From: Pseudomonas sp. Ant30-3 | Lineage (GTDB): Bacteria > Pseudomonadota > Gammaproteobacteria > Pseudomonadales > Pseudomonadaceae | Assembly (NCBI RefSeq): GCF_000690905.1 | Contig: NZ_JMCL01000011.1 | Span: 1-60,158 of the forward strand | Direction of reading: 5' to 3' | DNA: 60,158 nt | In this document: in pieces, positions 14,305 through 23,601 of the stretch | Layout: each line of letters begins with the position of its first letter | How positions within the stretch are numbered: position 1 is the first letter of the stretch | The notes under the pieces: model-generated | Told to the model about the DNA's origin: nothing | Seen by the model: only the letters and a program-made list of their open reading frames with translations | Database searches by the model: none | Position numbers and translations under genes: made by a program

Positions 14305-14333
14305 AGTATAGGGGCGGTTCTGCCCCTATTCAA
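14305..14333 (-). promoter_or_regulatory. Sigma70 promoter of the atp operon, embedded in an inverted repeat
   Basis: On the minus strand, -35 TTGAAT (14328-14333) and -10 TATACT (14305-14310) are separated by exactly 17 bases. An 8-bp inverted repeat, ATAGGGGC / GCCCCTAT (14308-14315 and 14322-14329), overlaps the inner edges of both hexamers. It lies about 72 bases upstream of atpI. Confidence 0.8.
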
Positions 14334-14378
14334 CTGTCAGGTAGTGATTTCCGACTGCACGCTACATGAGTAAATGTT

Positions 14379-15251
14379 TCAGCGGATGTGTGCGAGCACA
14401 CCCTGAAGTTCATCCAGGGAGTTATAACCGATCACCAACTGCCCTTTGCCTTTCTTCCCGTGACGAATCTGCACCGCAGAGCCTAGGCGCTCGGCCAAGC
14501 GCTGCTCGAGTCGCGCGATATCCGGGTCCGGTTTGGAAGGTTCCAGCGGCTCCGGTTTGCCACTCAGCCACTGACGAACCAGTGCCTCGGTTTGGCGCAC
14601 AGTCAGGCCTCGTGCGACAACGTGTCGCGCCCCTTCAACCTGTTGATTCTCCGGCAAACCGAGCAAGGCACGTGCATGACCCATTTCCAGGTCGCCGTGC
14701 GACAGCATGGTTTTGATCACTTCCGGCAACGCAATCAAACGCAGCAGGTTGGCAACAGTCACTCGCGACTTGCCCACCGCCTCGGCGACTTGTTGCTGCG
14801 TCAGCTGGAATTCCTGCTGCAAACGCTGCAACGCGACCGCTTCTTCGATCGGATTGAGGTCTTCACGCTGGATGTTCTCGATCAGCGCCATCGCGATCGC
14901 GGTTTCATCCGGCACATCGCGCACCATCGCCGGAATGGTTTCCTGGCCTGCCTGCTGGCTGGCACGCCAGCGACGTTCGCCGGCAATGATCTCGAAACGA
15001 CCGCCACCAATCGGACGCACCACGATCGGCTGCATCACACCTTGGGCCTTGATCGAATGCGCCAGCTCTTCGAGCGCCTGTGGGTCCATGTCCCGGCGTG
15101 GCTGGTATTTGCCGCGCTGGATCAGGTCAAGCGGCAAATGCTGCAACTCACGTTGATCGGCTTGCACCGCTTGTTCTTCCAGCGAGCTGACAGTCGGACC
15201 GCTCAGCAGTGCATCCAGTCCACGTCCGAGACCTCGTTTCTTGACGGCCAT
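14379..15251 (-). CDS. parB: Chromosome-partitioning protein ParB
   Basis: A 290-residue CTP-dependent DNA clamp that loads at parS and spreads. The N-terminus has the pseudomonad GRGLDALL motif, the arginine-rich CTP-binding patch is GERRWRA (91-97), and the helix-turn-helix lies at about 150-175 (LTQQQVAEAVGKSRVTVANLL). The C-terminal dimerisation domain ends the protein. It is 9 bases downstream of parA. Two cognate parS sites are visible inside recF, about 12 kb away. Confidence 0.98.
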   Translation of the reverse strand: MAVKKRGLGRGLDALLSGPTVSSLEEQAVQADQRELQHLPLDLIQRGKYQPRRDMDPQALEELAHSIKAQGVMQPIVVRPIGGGRFEIIAGERRWRASQQAGQETIPAMVRDVPDETAIAMALIENIQREDLNPIEEAVALQRLQQEFQLTQQQVAEAVGKSRVTVANLLRLIALPEVIKTMLSHGDLEMGHARALLGLPENQQVEGARHVVARGLTVRQTEALVRQWLSGKPEPLEPSKPDPDIARLEQRLAERLGSAVQIRHGKKGKGQLVIGYNSLDELQGVLAHIR

Positions 15252-15260
15252 GGGGATTCC

Positions 15261-16058
15261 TTAAGTTGGCTGAGCAGCGGCGGTGCGTGAGTTTTTGCGC
15301 TGACGACGAACCATCTCGCCCGCCAATGCCAGATAAGCGATGGCGCCCCGCGACGACTTGTCGTACGCCAATGCAGGCATGCCGTAGCTCGGTGCTTCGG
15401 CCAGACGGATGTTGCGCGGAATCACGGTGTCGTAGAGCTGATCGCCGAAGTGTTCCTTGAGCTGTGCCGAGACGTCATTCATCAGGCTCAGCCGCGGGTC
15501 GTACATCGTCCGCAACAGGCCTTCGACTTTCAGGTTCGGGTTGAGCAATTCAGCGATGCGCTTGATGTTATCCACAAGGTCACTCAAGCCTTCCAGCGCG
15601 AAGTACTCGCACTGCATGGGGATGATGACCCCATCGGCGGCGACCAGCGCATTGAGCGTGAGCATCGACAACGACGGCGGGCAGTCGATCAAAATGTAAT
15701 CGTAGTTTTCACGAATCGGTGCCAAAGCGCTGCGCAGACGACTTTCCTTCATCTGCATTTCCAGCAGCACAACTTCCGCGGCGGTGAGGTCGCGGTTGGC
15801 TGGTAACAGCTGGTAACCACCATGCTCGGAATAGTGCATGGCCTGGCCCAGATCGCACTCGCCAATGAGCACATCGTAAATCGAATTTTCCAGCCCGTGT
15901 TTATCCACACCGCTACCCATGGTGGCGTTGCCTTGTGGATCGAGATCGATCAACAGCACCCGTCGCTTGGTAGCGACAAGCGAAGCTGCGAGGTTGATAC
16001 AGGTGGTGGTTTTGCCCACACCACCCTTTTGGTTCGCTATCGCGAATACCTTAGCCAT
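15261..16058 (-). CDS. parA: Chromosome-partitioning ATPase ParA (Soj)
   Basis: A 265-residue ParA/MinD-type ATPase. It starts at MAKVFAIANQ (ATG at 16056-16058), six codons after an alternative ATG, because the deviant Walker A strand begins there. The Walker A motif KGGVGKTT lies at 11-18 and Walker B is YILIDCPPSL. It works with ParB to segregate the origin region. Two exact DnaA-box 9-mers (15568, 15901) lie inside the gene. Confidence 0.98.
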   Translation of the reverse strand: MAKVFAIANQKGGVGKTTTCINLAASLVATKRRVLLIDLDPQGNATMGSGVDKHGLENSIYDVLIGECDLGQAMHYSEHGGYQLLPANRDLTAAEVVLLEMQMKESRLRSALAPIRENYDYILIDCPPSLSMLTLNALVAADGVIIPMQCEYFALEGLSDLVDNIKRIAELLNPNLKVEGLLRTMYDPRLSLMNDVSAQLKEHFGDQLYDTVIPRNIRLAEAPSYGMPALAYDKSSRGAIAYLALAGEMVRRQRKNSRTAAAQPT

Positions 16059-16076
16059 TCTTGCGTGTGTTCCCAA

Positions 16077-16721
16077 TCATGCCGTGCGGCGCAGTATCAG
16101 CAGATGGCGTTGGCCTTGGCAACCAGGTACGGCCAAGGCGTGTTCGCTATCGAGGTAAAAATCTGCCGGCAATGCTACCAGCTCATCGGCCGGATGAACG
16201 CCCTTCATTGCCAACCAGCGCGTATCTGCATCGCCAAGGTGGCGCGTCCAGTTGCTGAAGTTTTCCATGCTGCTGAACGCCCGGGAAATGATCCCGTTGA
16301 ACGGCTGTGCAGGCTGGAAAGCTTCAACGCGACTGTGGATAACTTGCAGATTATCCAGTTTCAATTCGAGTTTGACCTGAGTCAAAAAGCGGGTTTTCTT
16401 GCCGTTACTGTCCAGGCACGTGACCTGCGACTGCGGAAACAGGATCGCCAACGGGATACCCGGCATACCGCCGCCGCTGCCGACGTCCAGCCAACGACCG
16501 TTTTCGATGAACGACATCACGCTCAGACTATCCAGCAAGTGACGCGAGACCATTTCATCCGGATCGCGCACGGCAGTCAGGTTGTAAGCCTTGTTCCATT
16601 TGATCAACAGGGCCAGGTAACCCAGCAATTGCTCGTGCTGGGCTTCACTCAACGTGACGCCGAGCTGGCGGGCACCTGTGGATAACTCTTCGGCGTGTTG
16701 CGAGGTGACCAACGAACTCAA
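16077..16721 (-). CDS. rsmG: 16S rRNA (guanine527-N7)-methyltransferase
   Basis: A 214-residue SAM-dependent enzyme that methylates G527 of 16S rRNA. The SAM-binding motif [15 protein letters not shown] lies at about 79-93. It overlaps the mnmG stop by 4 bases and precedes parA, the common mnmG-rsmG-parA-parB order. Two exact DnaA-box 9-mers (16334 and 16677) lie inside the coding sequence. Confidence 0.97.
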   Translation of the reverse strand: MSSLVTSQHAEELSTGARQLGVTLSEAQHEQLLGYLALLIKWNKAYNLTAVRDPDEMVSRHLLDSLSVMSFIENGRWLDVGSGGGMPGIPLAILFPQSQVTCLDSNGKKTRFLTQVKLELKLDNLQVIHSRVEAFQPAQPFNGIISRAFSSMENFSNWTRHLGDADTRWLAMKGVHPADELVALPADFYLDSEHALAVPGCQGQRHLLILRRTA

Positions 16722-18616
16722 GCGCTTTGCTCCAGCTGACGGCCCGCGCCGCGTTTTTTCAAATGGATCATCAACAGCGAAATCGCTGCCGGAGTGACGC
16801 CCGGAATGCGCGACGCCTGGCCCAGTGTCTCTGGACGGGTCGCACCGAGCTTGCCCTGGATCTCTTTGGAGAGACCGGAAATATTCGTGTAATCGATATC
16901 CACAGGCAGTTTGGTATTTTCGCTGGCGCGCAGCCGGGCGATCTCATCCTGTTGACGGTCGATGTAACCGGCGTATTTCGTCTTGATCTCGACCTGCTCG
17001 GCAACTTGTGGATCTTCCGCCCCGTCGCCAGTCACGGAAATCAGGCCCGCATAGTCGATTTCAGGACGGCTGAGCAAATTGAGCAAGTTGTATTCATGGG
17101 TCAGCGGGGTGCCAAACTTTTCGGATATCGCATTGCCCTGCTGCGTGCCGGGGCGAACCCAGGTGCTTTTCAAGCGCTGTTCTTCCACCGTAATGCTTTC
17201 GCGCTTGGTGCAGAACGCAGCCCAGCGGGCGTCGTCGACAAGACCCAGCTCGCGACCCTTTTCGGTCAGACGAAGGTCGGCGTTGTCTTCGCGCAAGATC
17301 AGGCGGTACTCGGCACGGGAGGTGAACATCCGGTAAGGCTCTTGAGTACCGAGGGTAATCAGGTCATCAACCAACACCCCGATGTACGCTTCGTCGCGAC
17401 GCGGACACCAGGCGTCTTTGCCCTGGGCGCGCAGCGCTGCGTTGGCACCGGCGAGCAAACCTTGGGCACCGGCCTCTTCGTAACCGGTGGTGCCGTTGAT
17501 TTGCCCGGCGAAAAACAGACCTGCGATAACTTTGGTTTCCAGGTTGTATTTCAGATCACGCGGGTCGAAATAGTCGTACTCGATGGCGTAGCCAGGGCGA
17601 ACGATGTGCGCATTTTCCATGCCGCGAATCGATTGCACGATCTGCAATTGCACGTCGAACGGCAAGGATGTGGAAATCCCGTTCGGGTACAGCTCGTGAG
17701 TGGTCAGGCCTTCCGGTTCGATGAAGACCTGATGGCTTTCCTTGTCGGCAAAGCGATGAATCTTGTCTTCGATCGACGGGCAATAACGCGGGCCAATGCC
17801 TTCGATCAAACCGGCATCGGAATACATCGGCGAACGGTCGAGGTTGGCCGCGATGATTTCGTGTGTCCGCGCATTCGTGTGGGTAATCCAGCAGCTCACC
17901 TGCTTAGGATGCTGTTCCCTGGAGCCCATGAACGACATCACCGGGATCGGCGTATCGCCTGCCTGCTCGGTCATCACCGAGAAATCCACAGAACGGCCGT
18001 CGATACGCGGCGGTGTCCCGGTTTTCAGGCGTCCGACGCGCAGAGGCAATTCGCGCAAACGATGAGCCAGGGCAATCGACGGAGGATCACCAGCACGACC
18101 GCCGGAATAATTGTGCATGCCGATGTGGATAAGTCCGCCAAGGAACGTGCCGGTGGTCAAAACCACGGAATCGGCGAGGAAACGCAGGCCCATTTGGGTG
18201 ACGACACCACGGACCTGCTCCTGCTCGACGATCAAGTCATCAGCGGCTTGTTGAAATATCCACAGGTTCGGCTGGTTTTCCAGTGTTTCGCGAACGGCAG
18301 CCTTGTACAGAACCCGGTCAGCCTGTGCGCGAGTTGCACGGACGGCCGGGCCTTTACGGCTGTTCAGCACGCGAAATTGAATACCACCTTTGTCGGTAGC
18401 CATGGCCATCGCGCCGCCGAGGGCATCGATTTCCTTGACCAGATGGCTTTTGCCAATCCCGCCAATGGCCGGGTTGCAGCTCATGGCACCGAGGGTTTCC
18501 ACGTTATGCGTCAGCAACAGGGTTTTTGCCCCCATGCGTGCAGACGCCAGTGCTGCCTCGGTACCGGCATGACCGCCACCGATGACGATCACTTCAAAAC
18601 GGGAAGGGAAATCCAC
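16718..18616 (-). CDS. mnmG: tRNA uridine-5-carboxymethylaminomethyl modification enzyme MnmG (GidA)
   Basis: This FAD-dependent partner of MnmE modifies the wobble uridine of several tRNAs. It is 632 residues if read from the second of two tandem GTG codons (18614-18616), which has better spacing from GAGG; the first GTG (18617-18619) would add one residue. The FAD-binding dinucleotide fold [20 protein letters not shown] is near the N-terminus, and the C-terminal MnmE-binding domain includes [14 protein letters not shown] DnaA box lies inside at 18124. It is read away from the DnaA-box cluster at 18.8-19.0 kb. Confidence 0.98.
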   Translation of the reverse strand: MDFPSRFEVIVIGGGHAGTEAALASARMGAKTLLLTHNVETLGAMSCNPAIGGIGKSHLVKEIDALGGAMAMATDKGGIQFRVLNSRKGPAVRATRAQADRVLYKAAVRETLENQPNLWIFQQAADDLIVEQEQVRGVVTQMGLRFLADSVVLTTGTFLGGLIHIGMHNYSGGRAGDPPSIALAHRLRELPLRVGRLKTGTPPRIDGRSVDFSVMTEQAGDTPIPVMSFMGSREQHPKQVSCWITHTNARTHEIIAANLDRSPMYSDAGLIEGIGPRYCPSIEDKIHRFADKESHQVFIEPEGLTTHELYPNGISTSLPFDVQLQIVQSIRGMENAHIVRPGYAIEYDYFDPRDLKYNLETKVIAGLFFAGQINGTTGYEEAGAQGLLAGANAALRAQGKDAWCPRRDEAYIGVLVDDLITLGTQEPYRMFTSRAEYRLILREDNADLRLTEKGRELGLVDDARWAAFCTKRESITVEEQRLKSTWVRPGTQQGNAISEKFGTPLTHEYNLLNLLSRPEIDYAGLISVTGDGAEDPQVAEQVEIKTKYAGYIDRQQDEIARLRASENTKLPVDIDYTNISGLSKEIQGKLGATRPETLGQASRIPGVTPAAISLLMIHLKKRGAGRQLEQSA

Positions 18617-18690
18617 CACGCACCTCGTGCCTGCTTCAAATCAGGTAATCAGAAAATAGTAAGAGCACAGGTTTTCGAACCTGGTCGGCA

Positions 18691-18719
18691 AGTATAGGGA
18701 CTTCGCCCTCCCTAAAGAA
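18691..18719 (-). promoter_or_regulatory. Candidate mnmG promoter
   Basis: On the minus strand a good -10 TATACT (18691-18696) lies 17 bases from a weak -35 TTCTTT (18714-18719). The transcript would begin with a CAGGTT-TTCG-AACCTG hairpin (18668-18683). Transcription from here would run away from origin-like module A. Confidence 0.55.
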
Positions 18720-18760
18720 CCCTTTGCACAAAATTCGACCAGCTGTGGAAAACCCGCGGT

Positions 18761-19018
18761 TATAGAAATTAAAAAGAAAGAAATTTATTAAATCTTTGTT
18801 TTTATGTTTATTTCTACTGAGCATGTTTTCTGTGGATAGATCTCTGTATCCCTTTATTCACGCTGTGTACAGAGATTCAAAACCCTGTGCCCATATGGCC
18901 ATAAGCGCGTTGGATAACCGGTTTAAGCCTGTGGATGAATGGGGTGCTTATCCACAGGGGCAGTTATCTGCAGTTTTCACGCCCTGTTATCAACTGATCT
19001 TAGGGGCAGTTATTCACA
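18761..19018. other. Origin-like module A: AT-rich stretch plus DnaA-box cluster in the mnmG-mnmE gap
   Basis: This is the main content of the 550-base gene-free stretch 18620-19169. An AT-rich run (18761-18818) is followed by TGTGGATAG (18831), GTACAGAGA (18867), GGATAACC (18912), TGTGGATGA (18930), exact TTATCCACA (18948), TTATCTGCA (18964), TTATCAACT (18988) and TTATTCACA (19010). The order and most spacings match the rpmH-dnaA oriC (see 23258-23601). In enterobacteria oriC lies next to mnmG, so this is the syntenic counterpart. Whether it fires is unknown. Confidence 0.75.
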
Positions 19019-19109
19019 GGGCTTAAACCCGGAAAATGTGTAGAACGGAGAATTGCAGGCGCGAAAAATCCGCATGAGCTGAAGAATCTGCTCGGCAGGG
19101 AGGGAAATG

Positions 19110-19153
19110 TTTTCATGAAAAGACAAGACAGACAGGCGCGTTACACCTGTCTG
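19110..19153 (-). terminator. Candidate terminator of mnmE
   Basis: CAGACAGG / CCTGTCTG (19129-19153) form an 8-bp stem with a 9-base loop. On the minus strand it is followed by a T-rich tail (TCTTGTCTTTTC). It starts 17 bases past the mnmE stop and would stop transcription before it enters module A. Confidence 0.65.
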
Positions 19154-19169
19154 GGGATCGGAGGAAGGT

Positions 19170-20540
19170 CTATTTACCGATGCAGAAGCTGGAAAATATC
19201 CTGCCCAGCAGATCATCGGAGCTGAAGGCGCCGGTGATTTCACTTAAAGAATGCTGCGCTTGTCGAAGATCTTCGGCCAGCAGTTCTCCGGCTCCAGCCA
19301 AGGTCAGTTGTGCACGACCATGCTCAAGGGAAGCGCTGGCATGGCGTAGCGCGTCTAGGTGACGCCTGCGAGCACTGAAGCTGCTCTCTGACGTCTGCTC
19401 ATAGCCCATGCAGGCCTTGAGGTGTTCGCGCAGTAACTCCAGTCCTTCACCGGCCGACCTGGCGCTCAAGCTTAAAGTGACGTGGCCATCGTCACTGACC
19501 TCCATCGCAATGGCTTCACCGGTCAGATCTGCCTTGTTTCGAATTAGCGTAACCTTCGCCGGGTCGGGGCGGACCTCGAGAAACTCAGGCCACAACGCAA
19601 AAGGATCCAGCGCTTCAGGGGCAGTGGCGTCGACGACCAATAACACCCGGTCGGCTTCTCCAATGGCTTTCAGCGCCCGCTCGACGCCGATCTTCTCAAC
19701 CTGGTCATCGGTAGCGCGCAGGCCTGCAGTGTCGACCACATGCAGCGGCATACCATCGATGTGGATATGTTCGCGGAGAATGTCACGGGTAGTGCCGGCA
19801 ATCTCAGTGACGATCGCAGCCTCGCGGCCGGCCAAAGCATTTAACAGGCTGGATTTGCCGGCATTCGGTCGTCCGGCAATCACCACCGTCATGCCGTCAC
19901 GCAGCAATGCCCCCTGCCCGGCTTCACGCAGCACGGTGGATAACTCCTCGCGAACTTTGTCGAGCATGCTCAGGACGTGGCCGTCCGCGAGAAAGTCGAT
20001 TTCTTCTTCCGGAAAGTCGATTGCGGCCTCGACATAGATGCGCAGTCCGATCAATTGCTCGGTCAGGCTATGCACACGCTCGGAAAAGGCGCCCTGCAAC
20101 GATCGCAATGCATTGCGCGCAGCCTGTGCTGAACTCGCCTCGATCAGGTCTGCGATAGCTTCAGCCTGTGCCAAGTCGAGCTTGTCATTGAGGAAGGCCC
20201 GCTCGCTGAATTCCCCCGGGCGAGCAAGACGGCAGCCCAGTTCAAGGCAACGCTTGAGCAGCATGTCCAGCACAACCGGACCACCATGACCTTGAAGCTC
20301 CAGCACATCCTCACCGGTAAATGAGTTCGGACCGGGGAAATACAGGGCGATGCCCTGATCCAGTACCTCATCGTCTTCACCGAGGAATGCGCCATAGTGG
20401 GCAAAGCGCGGTTTTAACTCACGACCGCTGAAAGCCTTGGCCGCGGCGCTCGCCAGCGGCCCGGAAATACGGACAATGCCCACGCCGCCGCGACCTTGGG
20501 CGGTGGCGACGGCAGCAATGGTTTCACGAGGTACGCTCAT
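19170..20540 (-). CDS. mnmE: tRNA modification GTPase MnmE (TrmE/ThdF)
   Basis: A 456-residue GTPase that works with MnmG. I chose the ATG at 20538-20540 ([10 protein letters not shown]), the conserved family start, over one 11 codons upstream. An N-terminal tetrahydrofolate-binding domain is followed by a helical domain carrying an inserted G domain with G1 GRPNAGKS at 223-230 and G3 DTAGLR. The C-terminal Cys-X-Gly-Lys motif (FCIGK) is intact. It sits downstream of yidC but beyond a terminator, so it may have its own promoter. Confidence 0.98.
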   Translation of the reverse strand: MSVPRETIAAVATAQGRGGVGIVRISGPLASAAAKAFSGRELKPRFAHYGAFLGEDDEVLDQGIALYFPGPNSFTGEDVLELQGHGGPVVLDMLLKRCLELGCRLARPGEFSERAFLNDKLDLAQAEAIADLIEASSAQAARNALRSLQGAFSERVHSLTEQLIGLRIYVEAAIDFPEEEIDFLADGHVLSMLDKVREELSTVLREAGQGALLRDGMTVVIAGRPNAGKSSLLNALAGREAAIVTEIAGTTRDILREHIHIDGMPLHVVDTAGLRATDDQVEKIGVERALKAIGEADRVLLVVDATAPEALDPFALWPEFLEVRPDPAKVTLIRNKADLTGEAIAMEVSDDGHVTLSLSARSAGEGLELLREHLKACMGYEQTSESSFSARRRHLDALRHASASLEHGRAQLTLAGAGELLAEDLRQAQHSLSEITGAFSSDDLLGRIFSSFCIGK

Positions 20541-20571
20541 AAACCGGTTTCCCGATAAAGTGACAGATAGC

Positions 20572-20596
20572 AAAACGCCCCACTAGGGGGCGTTTT
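20572..20596 (-). terminator. Terminator between yidC and mnmE
   Basis: AAAACGCCCC / GGGGCGTTTT is a perfect 10-bp inverted repeat with a 5-base loop, ending in four T on the minus strand. It lies 24 bases past the yidC stop and 31 bases before the mnmE start. Confidence 0.85.
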
Positions 20597-20620
20597 GAGT
20601 GGTGTTGTCCACAGAGTAAG

Positions 20621-22309
20621 TTACGCCTCGGCTTTTTTCGCAGCCAATTCGACTTTACGCGTGATGTACCACTGTTGGGCGATGGACAGGCAGTTGTTGA
20701 CTACCCAGTACAGCACCAGACCAGCCGGGAACCACAGGAAGAAGAAGGTGAAGATGATTGGCATCATTTTCATGACCTTCGCCTGCATTGGATCCGGAGG
20801 AGTCGGGTTCAACTGCTGCTGGATGAACATGGTGGCACCCATGATGATCGGCAGAATGAAGAACGGATCCTTGATCGACAGGTCAGTAATCCACAGCATG
20901 AACGGCGCTTGGCGCATTTCGACGCTTTCGAGCAGAACCCAGTACAGCGACAGGAAAACCGGCATCTGCACGAGGATTGGCAAGCAACCACCCAGCGGAT
21001 TGATTTTCTCTTTCTTGTACAGCTCCATCATGGCTTGCGACATTTTCTGCCGGTCATCGCCATGTTGCTCTTTCAAGGCAGCGAGTTTCGGCGCCACTGC
21101 ACGCATGCGCGCCATGGATTTGTAGCTGGCGGCCGACAGCGGGAAGAAGATCCCTTTGATCAGCATGGTCAGGAAAATAATCGACCAGCCCCAGTTACCA
21201 ACGAGCGCGTGGATGTGTTGCAGCAGCCAGAAGATTGGCTGGGCAATGAACCACAGAATGCCGTAATCGACAGTCAGCTCCAGACCTGGGGATAACTCTT
21301 TCAGCACAGCCTGGCTTTTCGGGCCGGCGTACAGAACGGCACTGGTTTCGGCTTTGGCACCTGGCGCGACGGACATTGCCGGGCCGGTGTAACCAATGAT
21401 GTAGTTGCCTTTGCTGTCTTTACGGGTCTGGACGACGTTGTTTTCGCCCTTGGCCGGAATCCACGCAGTCACGAAGTAGTGCTGCAACCAGGCAACCCAA
21501 CCACCGCTGACGGTTTCCTTCAACTGCGCCTTGTCCATGTCCTTCATGGACACTTTCTTGTACGGCTCGCCACTTGTCCACAGGGCTGCGCCCAGGTAAG
21601 TCGCGGTACCGGTAGCGGTAGTCGAAGATGGATCGGAACTGGCGTCGCGCTTCAACTGCGCAAACATCGCACCGGACCAGGGCTGTGCGCTCTGGTTATC
21701 GATCAGATAGGAAACGGTAACGTCATACAGGCCACGTTTAAGCGTGAAACGCTTGATGTAATTGACGCCGTCCTTGCTGAACTTCAGGTCTACGACCAAT
21801 TGGTCCTGACCGTCAGCCAGTTGATAAACCTTCTTCTCCGAAGCGTAAACCGGACGACCGGCCGGGCTTGCGTCCGGACCATTGGTGCCAATCAGACCGC
21901 TTTGCGCCAGGTAAGTCAGTTCACCGCCGTTATCAAACAGCTGGAACGGAATTTCCGGATGATCCTGACGACGTGGATACAGCGGCAATTTCAGCTGAGC
22001 GACATCGCCACCTTGTGGATCGACTGCCAGATCGAGCACATCCGTTTTGATCTGGATGAGGTCTTTGCTCGCAGCTACCGGAGTTTCAGTAGGTGCAGTA
22101 GCGCTGGTATCGCTTGCGGCGCGGGGAATGTCGTCACTGACAGAAGCATTATTGCCAGTCGCCGTGTCCGGTAGGCCCGGTGCGGTAGTACTGGAAGCAA
22201 CATTCTGAGTCGGCAGGGCAGTCTGGCCATAGTCCTGGTTCCATTTAAGAACCATAACGTAGGACACGATTGCCAGGGCGACGATCAGGATCGTGCGTTT
22301 GATATCCAT
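20621..22309 (-). CDS. yidC: Membrane protein insertase YidC
   Basis: The protein has 562 residues. An N-terminal membrane helix (about 6-20) is followed by a low-complexity Ala/Thr/Ser/Pro linker (about 35-90), the large periplasmic beta domain, and the conserved five-helix core beginning near ELSPGLELTVDYG. The core includes GNWGWSIIFLTMLIKGIFFPLS and ends in a basic tail (ITRKVELAAKKAEA). It inserts proteins such as the ATP synthase c subunit, whose gene lies about 8 kb away. It starts 2 bases after the yidD stop. Confidence 0.98.
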   Translation of the reverse strand: MDIKRTILIVALAIVSYVMVLKWNQDYGQTALPTQNVASSTTAPGLPDTATGNNASVSDDIPRAASDTSATAPTETPVAASKDLIQIKTDVLDLAVDPQGGDVAQLKLPLYPRRQDHPEIPFQLFDNGGELTYLAQSGLIGTNGPDASPAGRPVYASEKKVYQLADGQDQLVVDLKFSKDGVNYIKRFTLKRGLYDVTVSYLIDNQSAQPWSGAMFAQLKRDASSDPSSTTATGTATYLGAALWTSGEPYKKVSMKDMDKAQLKETVSGGWVAWLQHYFVTAWIPAKGENNVVQTRKDSKGNYIIGYTGPAMSVAPGAKAETSAVLYAGPKSQAVLKELSPGLELTVDYGILWFIAQPIFWLLQHIHALVGNWGWSIIFLTMLIKGIFFPLSAASYKSMARMRAVAPKLAALKEQHGDDRQKMSQAMMELYKKEKINPLGGCLPILVQMPVFLSLYWVLLESVEMRQAPFMLWITDLSIKDPFFILPIIMGATMFIQQQLNPTPPDPMQAKVMKMMPIIFTFFFLWFPAGLVLYWVVNNCLSIAQQWYITRKVELAAKKAEA

Positions 22310-22311
22310 GA

Positions 22312-22557
22312 TTACTCGGCCATCGAAGAAGAACGGGAGGTAGGGATAGGCGGAACCGGGTCATAACCACCGGGATTCCACGGATGACAGCGACCTAAAC
22401 GACGAAAGGTCAGCCAGCCACCGCGCAGAAGGCCATAATTTTCTATGGCCTCTAACGCGTAGCAGGAACAGCTGGGGTAGAAACGACAGTGACTGGCCAT
22501 CAGAGGACTAATGGCATAGCGATAAAACTGGATCGGAACGAGTGCCAGTTTACGCAT
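22312..22557 (-). CDS. yidD: Membrane protein insertion efficiency factor YidD
   Basis: An 81-residue protein of the YidD family, with the conserved Cys-rich core [21 protein letters not shown] and the [17 protein letters not shown] tail. It probably acts at the inner membrane with YidC. It overlaps the end of rnpA by 8 bases, the usual rpmH-rnpA-yidD-yidC arrangement. Confidence 0.96.
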   Translation of the reverse strand: MRKLALVPIQFYRYAISPLMASHCRFYPSCSCYALEAIENYGLLRGGWLTFRRLGRCHPWNPGGYDPVPPIPTSRSSSMAE

Positions 22558-22951
22558 CGGGACTGTCTACCCCTACAGTTTCGGTTTTGACTGCCGGTAC
22601 TGGCGTGCTGCGTGCCAGACGCTTCCAGAGTTTGCCGAAATGCTGAATCAATTCGGGGTTTTCTACGTCGCCCAAACCTTTGCGCGCGACGATAACAATG
22701 TCCCAGCCGACCAGAGAATCCTGGTTCAGACGAAACGATTCGCGCATCAGACGTTTGAGGCGATTGCGCTCGACGGAGAGCTTGACGCTCTTTTTCCCGA
22801 TAACCAGCCCAAGGCGGGGGTGATCAAGATCGTTGTTGCGCGCAAGGAGCAGGAGATTTTTCCCCGGAACCTTGCCGGTAGGGGAGTCAAAGACTGCCTT
22901 GAAATGCCGGGGAGTAAGCAGACGCTTTTCCCGACTGAAGTCCTGACTCAC
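22550..22951 (-). CDS. rnpA: Ribonuclease P protein component
   Basis: A 133-residue basic protein that binds the RNase P RNA and helps mature tRNA 5' ends. The RNR signature region ([16 protein letters not shown]) is intact. I placed the start at the GTG at 22949-22951 (read as [12 protein letters not shown]), because it matches the usual family N-terminus. An ATG 32 codons upstream would overlap rpmH and is rejected. The GGAG directly abuts this GTG, so initiation probably depends on coupling to rpmH, which ends 16 bases upstream. Confidence 0.93.
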   Translation of the reverse strand: MSQDFSREKRLLTPRHFKAVFDSPTGKVPGKNLLLLARNNDLDHPRLGLVIGKKSVKLSVERNRLKRLMRESFRLNQDSLVGWDIVIVARKGLGDVENPELIQHFGKLWKRLARSTPVPAVKTETVGVDSPDA

Positions 22952-22967
22952 CTCCAGTGCCGGATTA

Positions 22968-23102
22968 TCAAACTGCCAGACGCGCACGACCTTTGGCGCG
23001 ACGACGCGACAGGACGGCACGACCGTTCTTGGTTGCCATGCGAGCACGGAAACCGTGGGTACGAGCGCGTTTGATAGTGCTTGGTTGGAAAGTACGTTTC
23101 AT
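22968..23102 (-). CDS. rpmH: 50S ribosomal protein L34
   Basis: A 44-residue, very basic ribosomal protein found by direct reading: ATG at 23100-23102, stop TGA at 22968-22970. The translation begins [18 protein letters not shown] and ends GRARLAV, the diagnostic L34 sequence. It is the first gene of the minus-strand rpmH-rnpA-yidD-yidC operon and borders oriC. Confidence 0.98.
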   Translation of the reverse strand: MKRTFQPSTIKRARTHGFRARMATKNGRAVLSRRRAKGRARLAV

Positions 23103-23163
23103 TGTCGTGTTACCTGGTTCGTCCACAACGGGCCGGAATGGCCCCCGTTTTAAGAGACCGGGG

Positions 23164-23192
23164 ATTCTAGAGAAAGCAAGGCTTCAGGTCAA
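23164..23192 (-). promoter_or_regulatory. rpmH operon promoter
   Basis: On the minus strand -35 TTGACC (23187-23192) and -10 TAGAAT (23164-23169) are separated by 17 bases. The leader then carries an inverted repeat (GGGGGCCATTCCGGCCC region, about 23130-23150) before the rpmH start. Confidence 0.8.
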
Positions 23193-23257
23193 TTTCCAAC
23201 CAGCGTTTCCTTATAAATAGATCCGCGGAGGATTTTCTCGCTTCAGGCCGTCACTCA

Positions 23258-23601
23258 ATATAAAAATTAAGAAAGAAAGTATTTAAAGCTTTTCTGTAAA
23301 GCTTATAAAAGCTAAGGGCACGATTTTCTGTGGATAACTTAGTCAACGCCTTTAAAAACGCGCTGTACAGAGAATGACAACTACAATGGAAAACGGTGTC
23401 CAGGCTGTGCTGCGCTATCGGATAACCTGTGGGTGAATCAGTGGTTTATCCACAGGCTGGTTATCCACCGGGTTTTGCCCCCACTTGTGCAACGACCTTA
23501 AGTGCGGTTATCCACAGAGCTTATTCACAGACCATTGGTCGTCTTTTTACTGTTCGCTGCAGTGGGTCATCATGGTTTCAAGGCAACCTTCGTGTGGATA
23601 A
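23258..23601. other. oriC: oriC, module B (rpmH-dnaA intergenic region)
   Basis: The gene-free stretch 23103-23668 holds an AT-rich probable unwinding region (23258-23312) next to a DnaA-box array. The array contains TGTGGATAA (23329), GTACAGAGA (23365), GGATAACC (23420), TGTGGGTGA (23428), TTATCCACA (23446), TTATCCACC (23461), TTATCCACA (23508), TTATTCACA (23521) and TGTGGATAA (23593). Transcription polarity switches here: everything to the left is minus and dnaA onward is plus. The rpmH-dnaA gap is the established Pseudomonas origin. Confidence 0.93.

Noticed and set aside
16727..18697. 656-codon plus-strand open frame opposite mnmG
   Set aside because: Shadow of mnmG, with low-complexity composition and no ribosome site.
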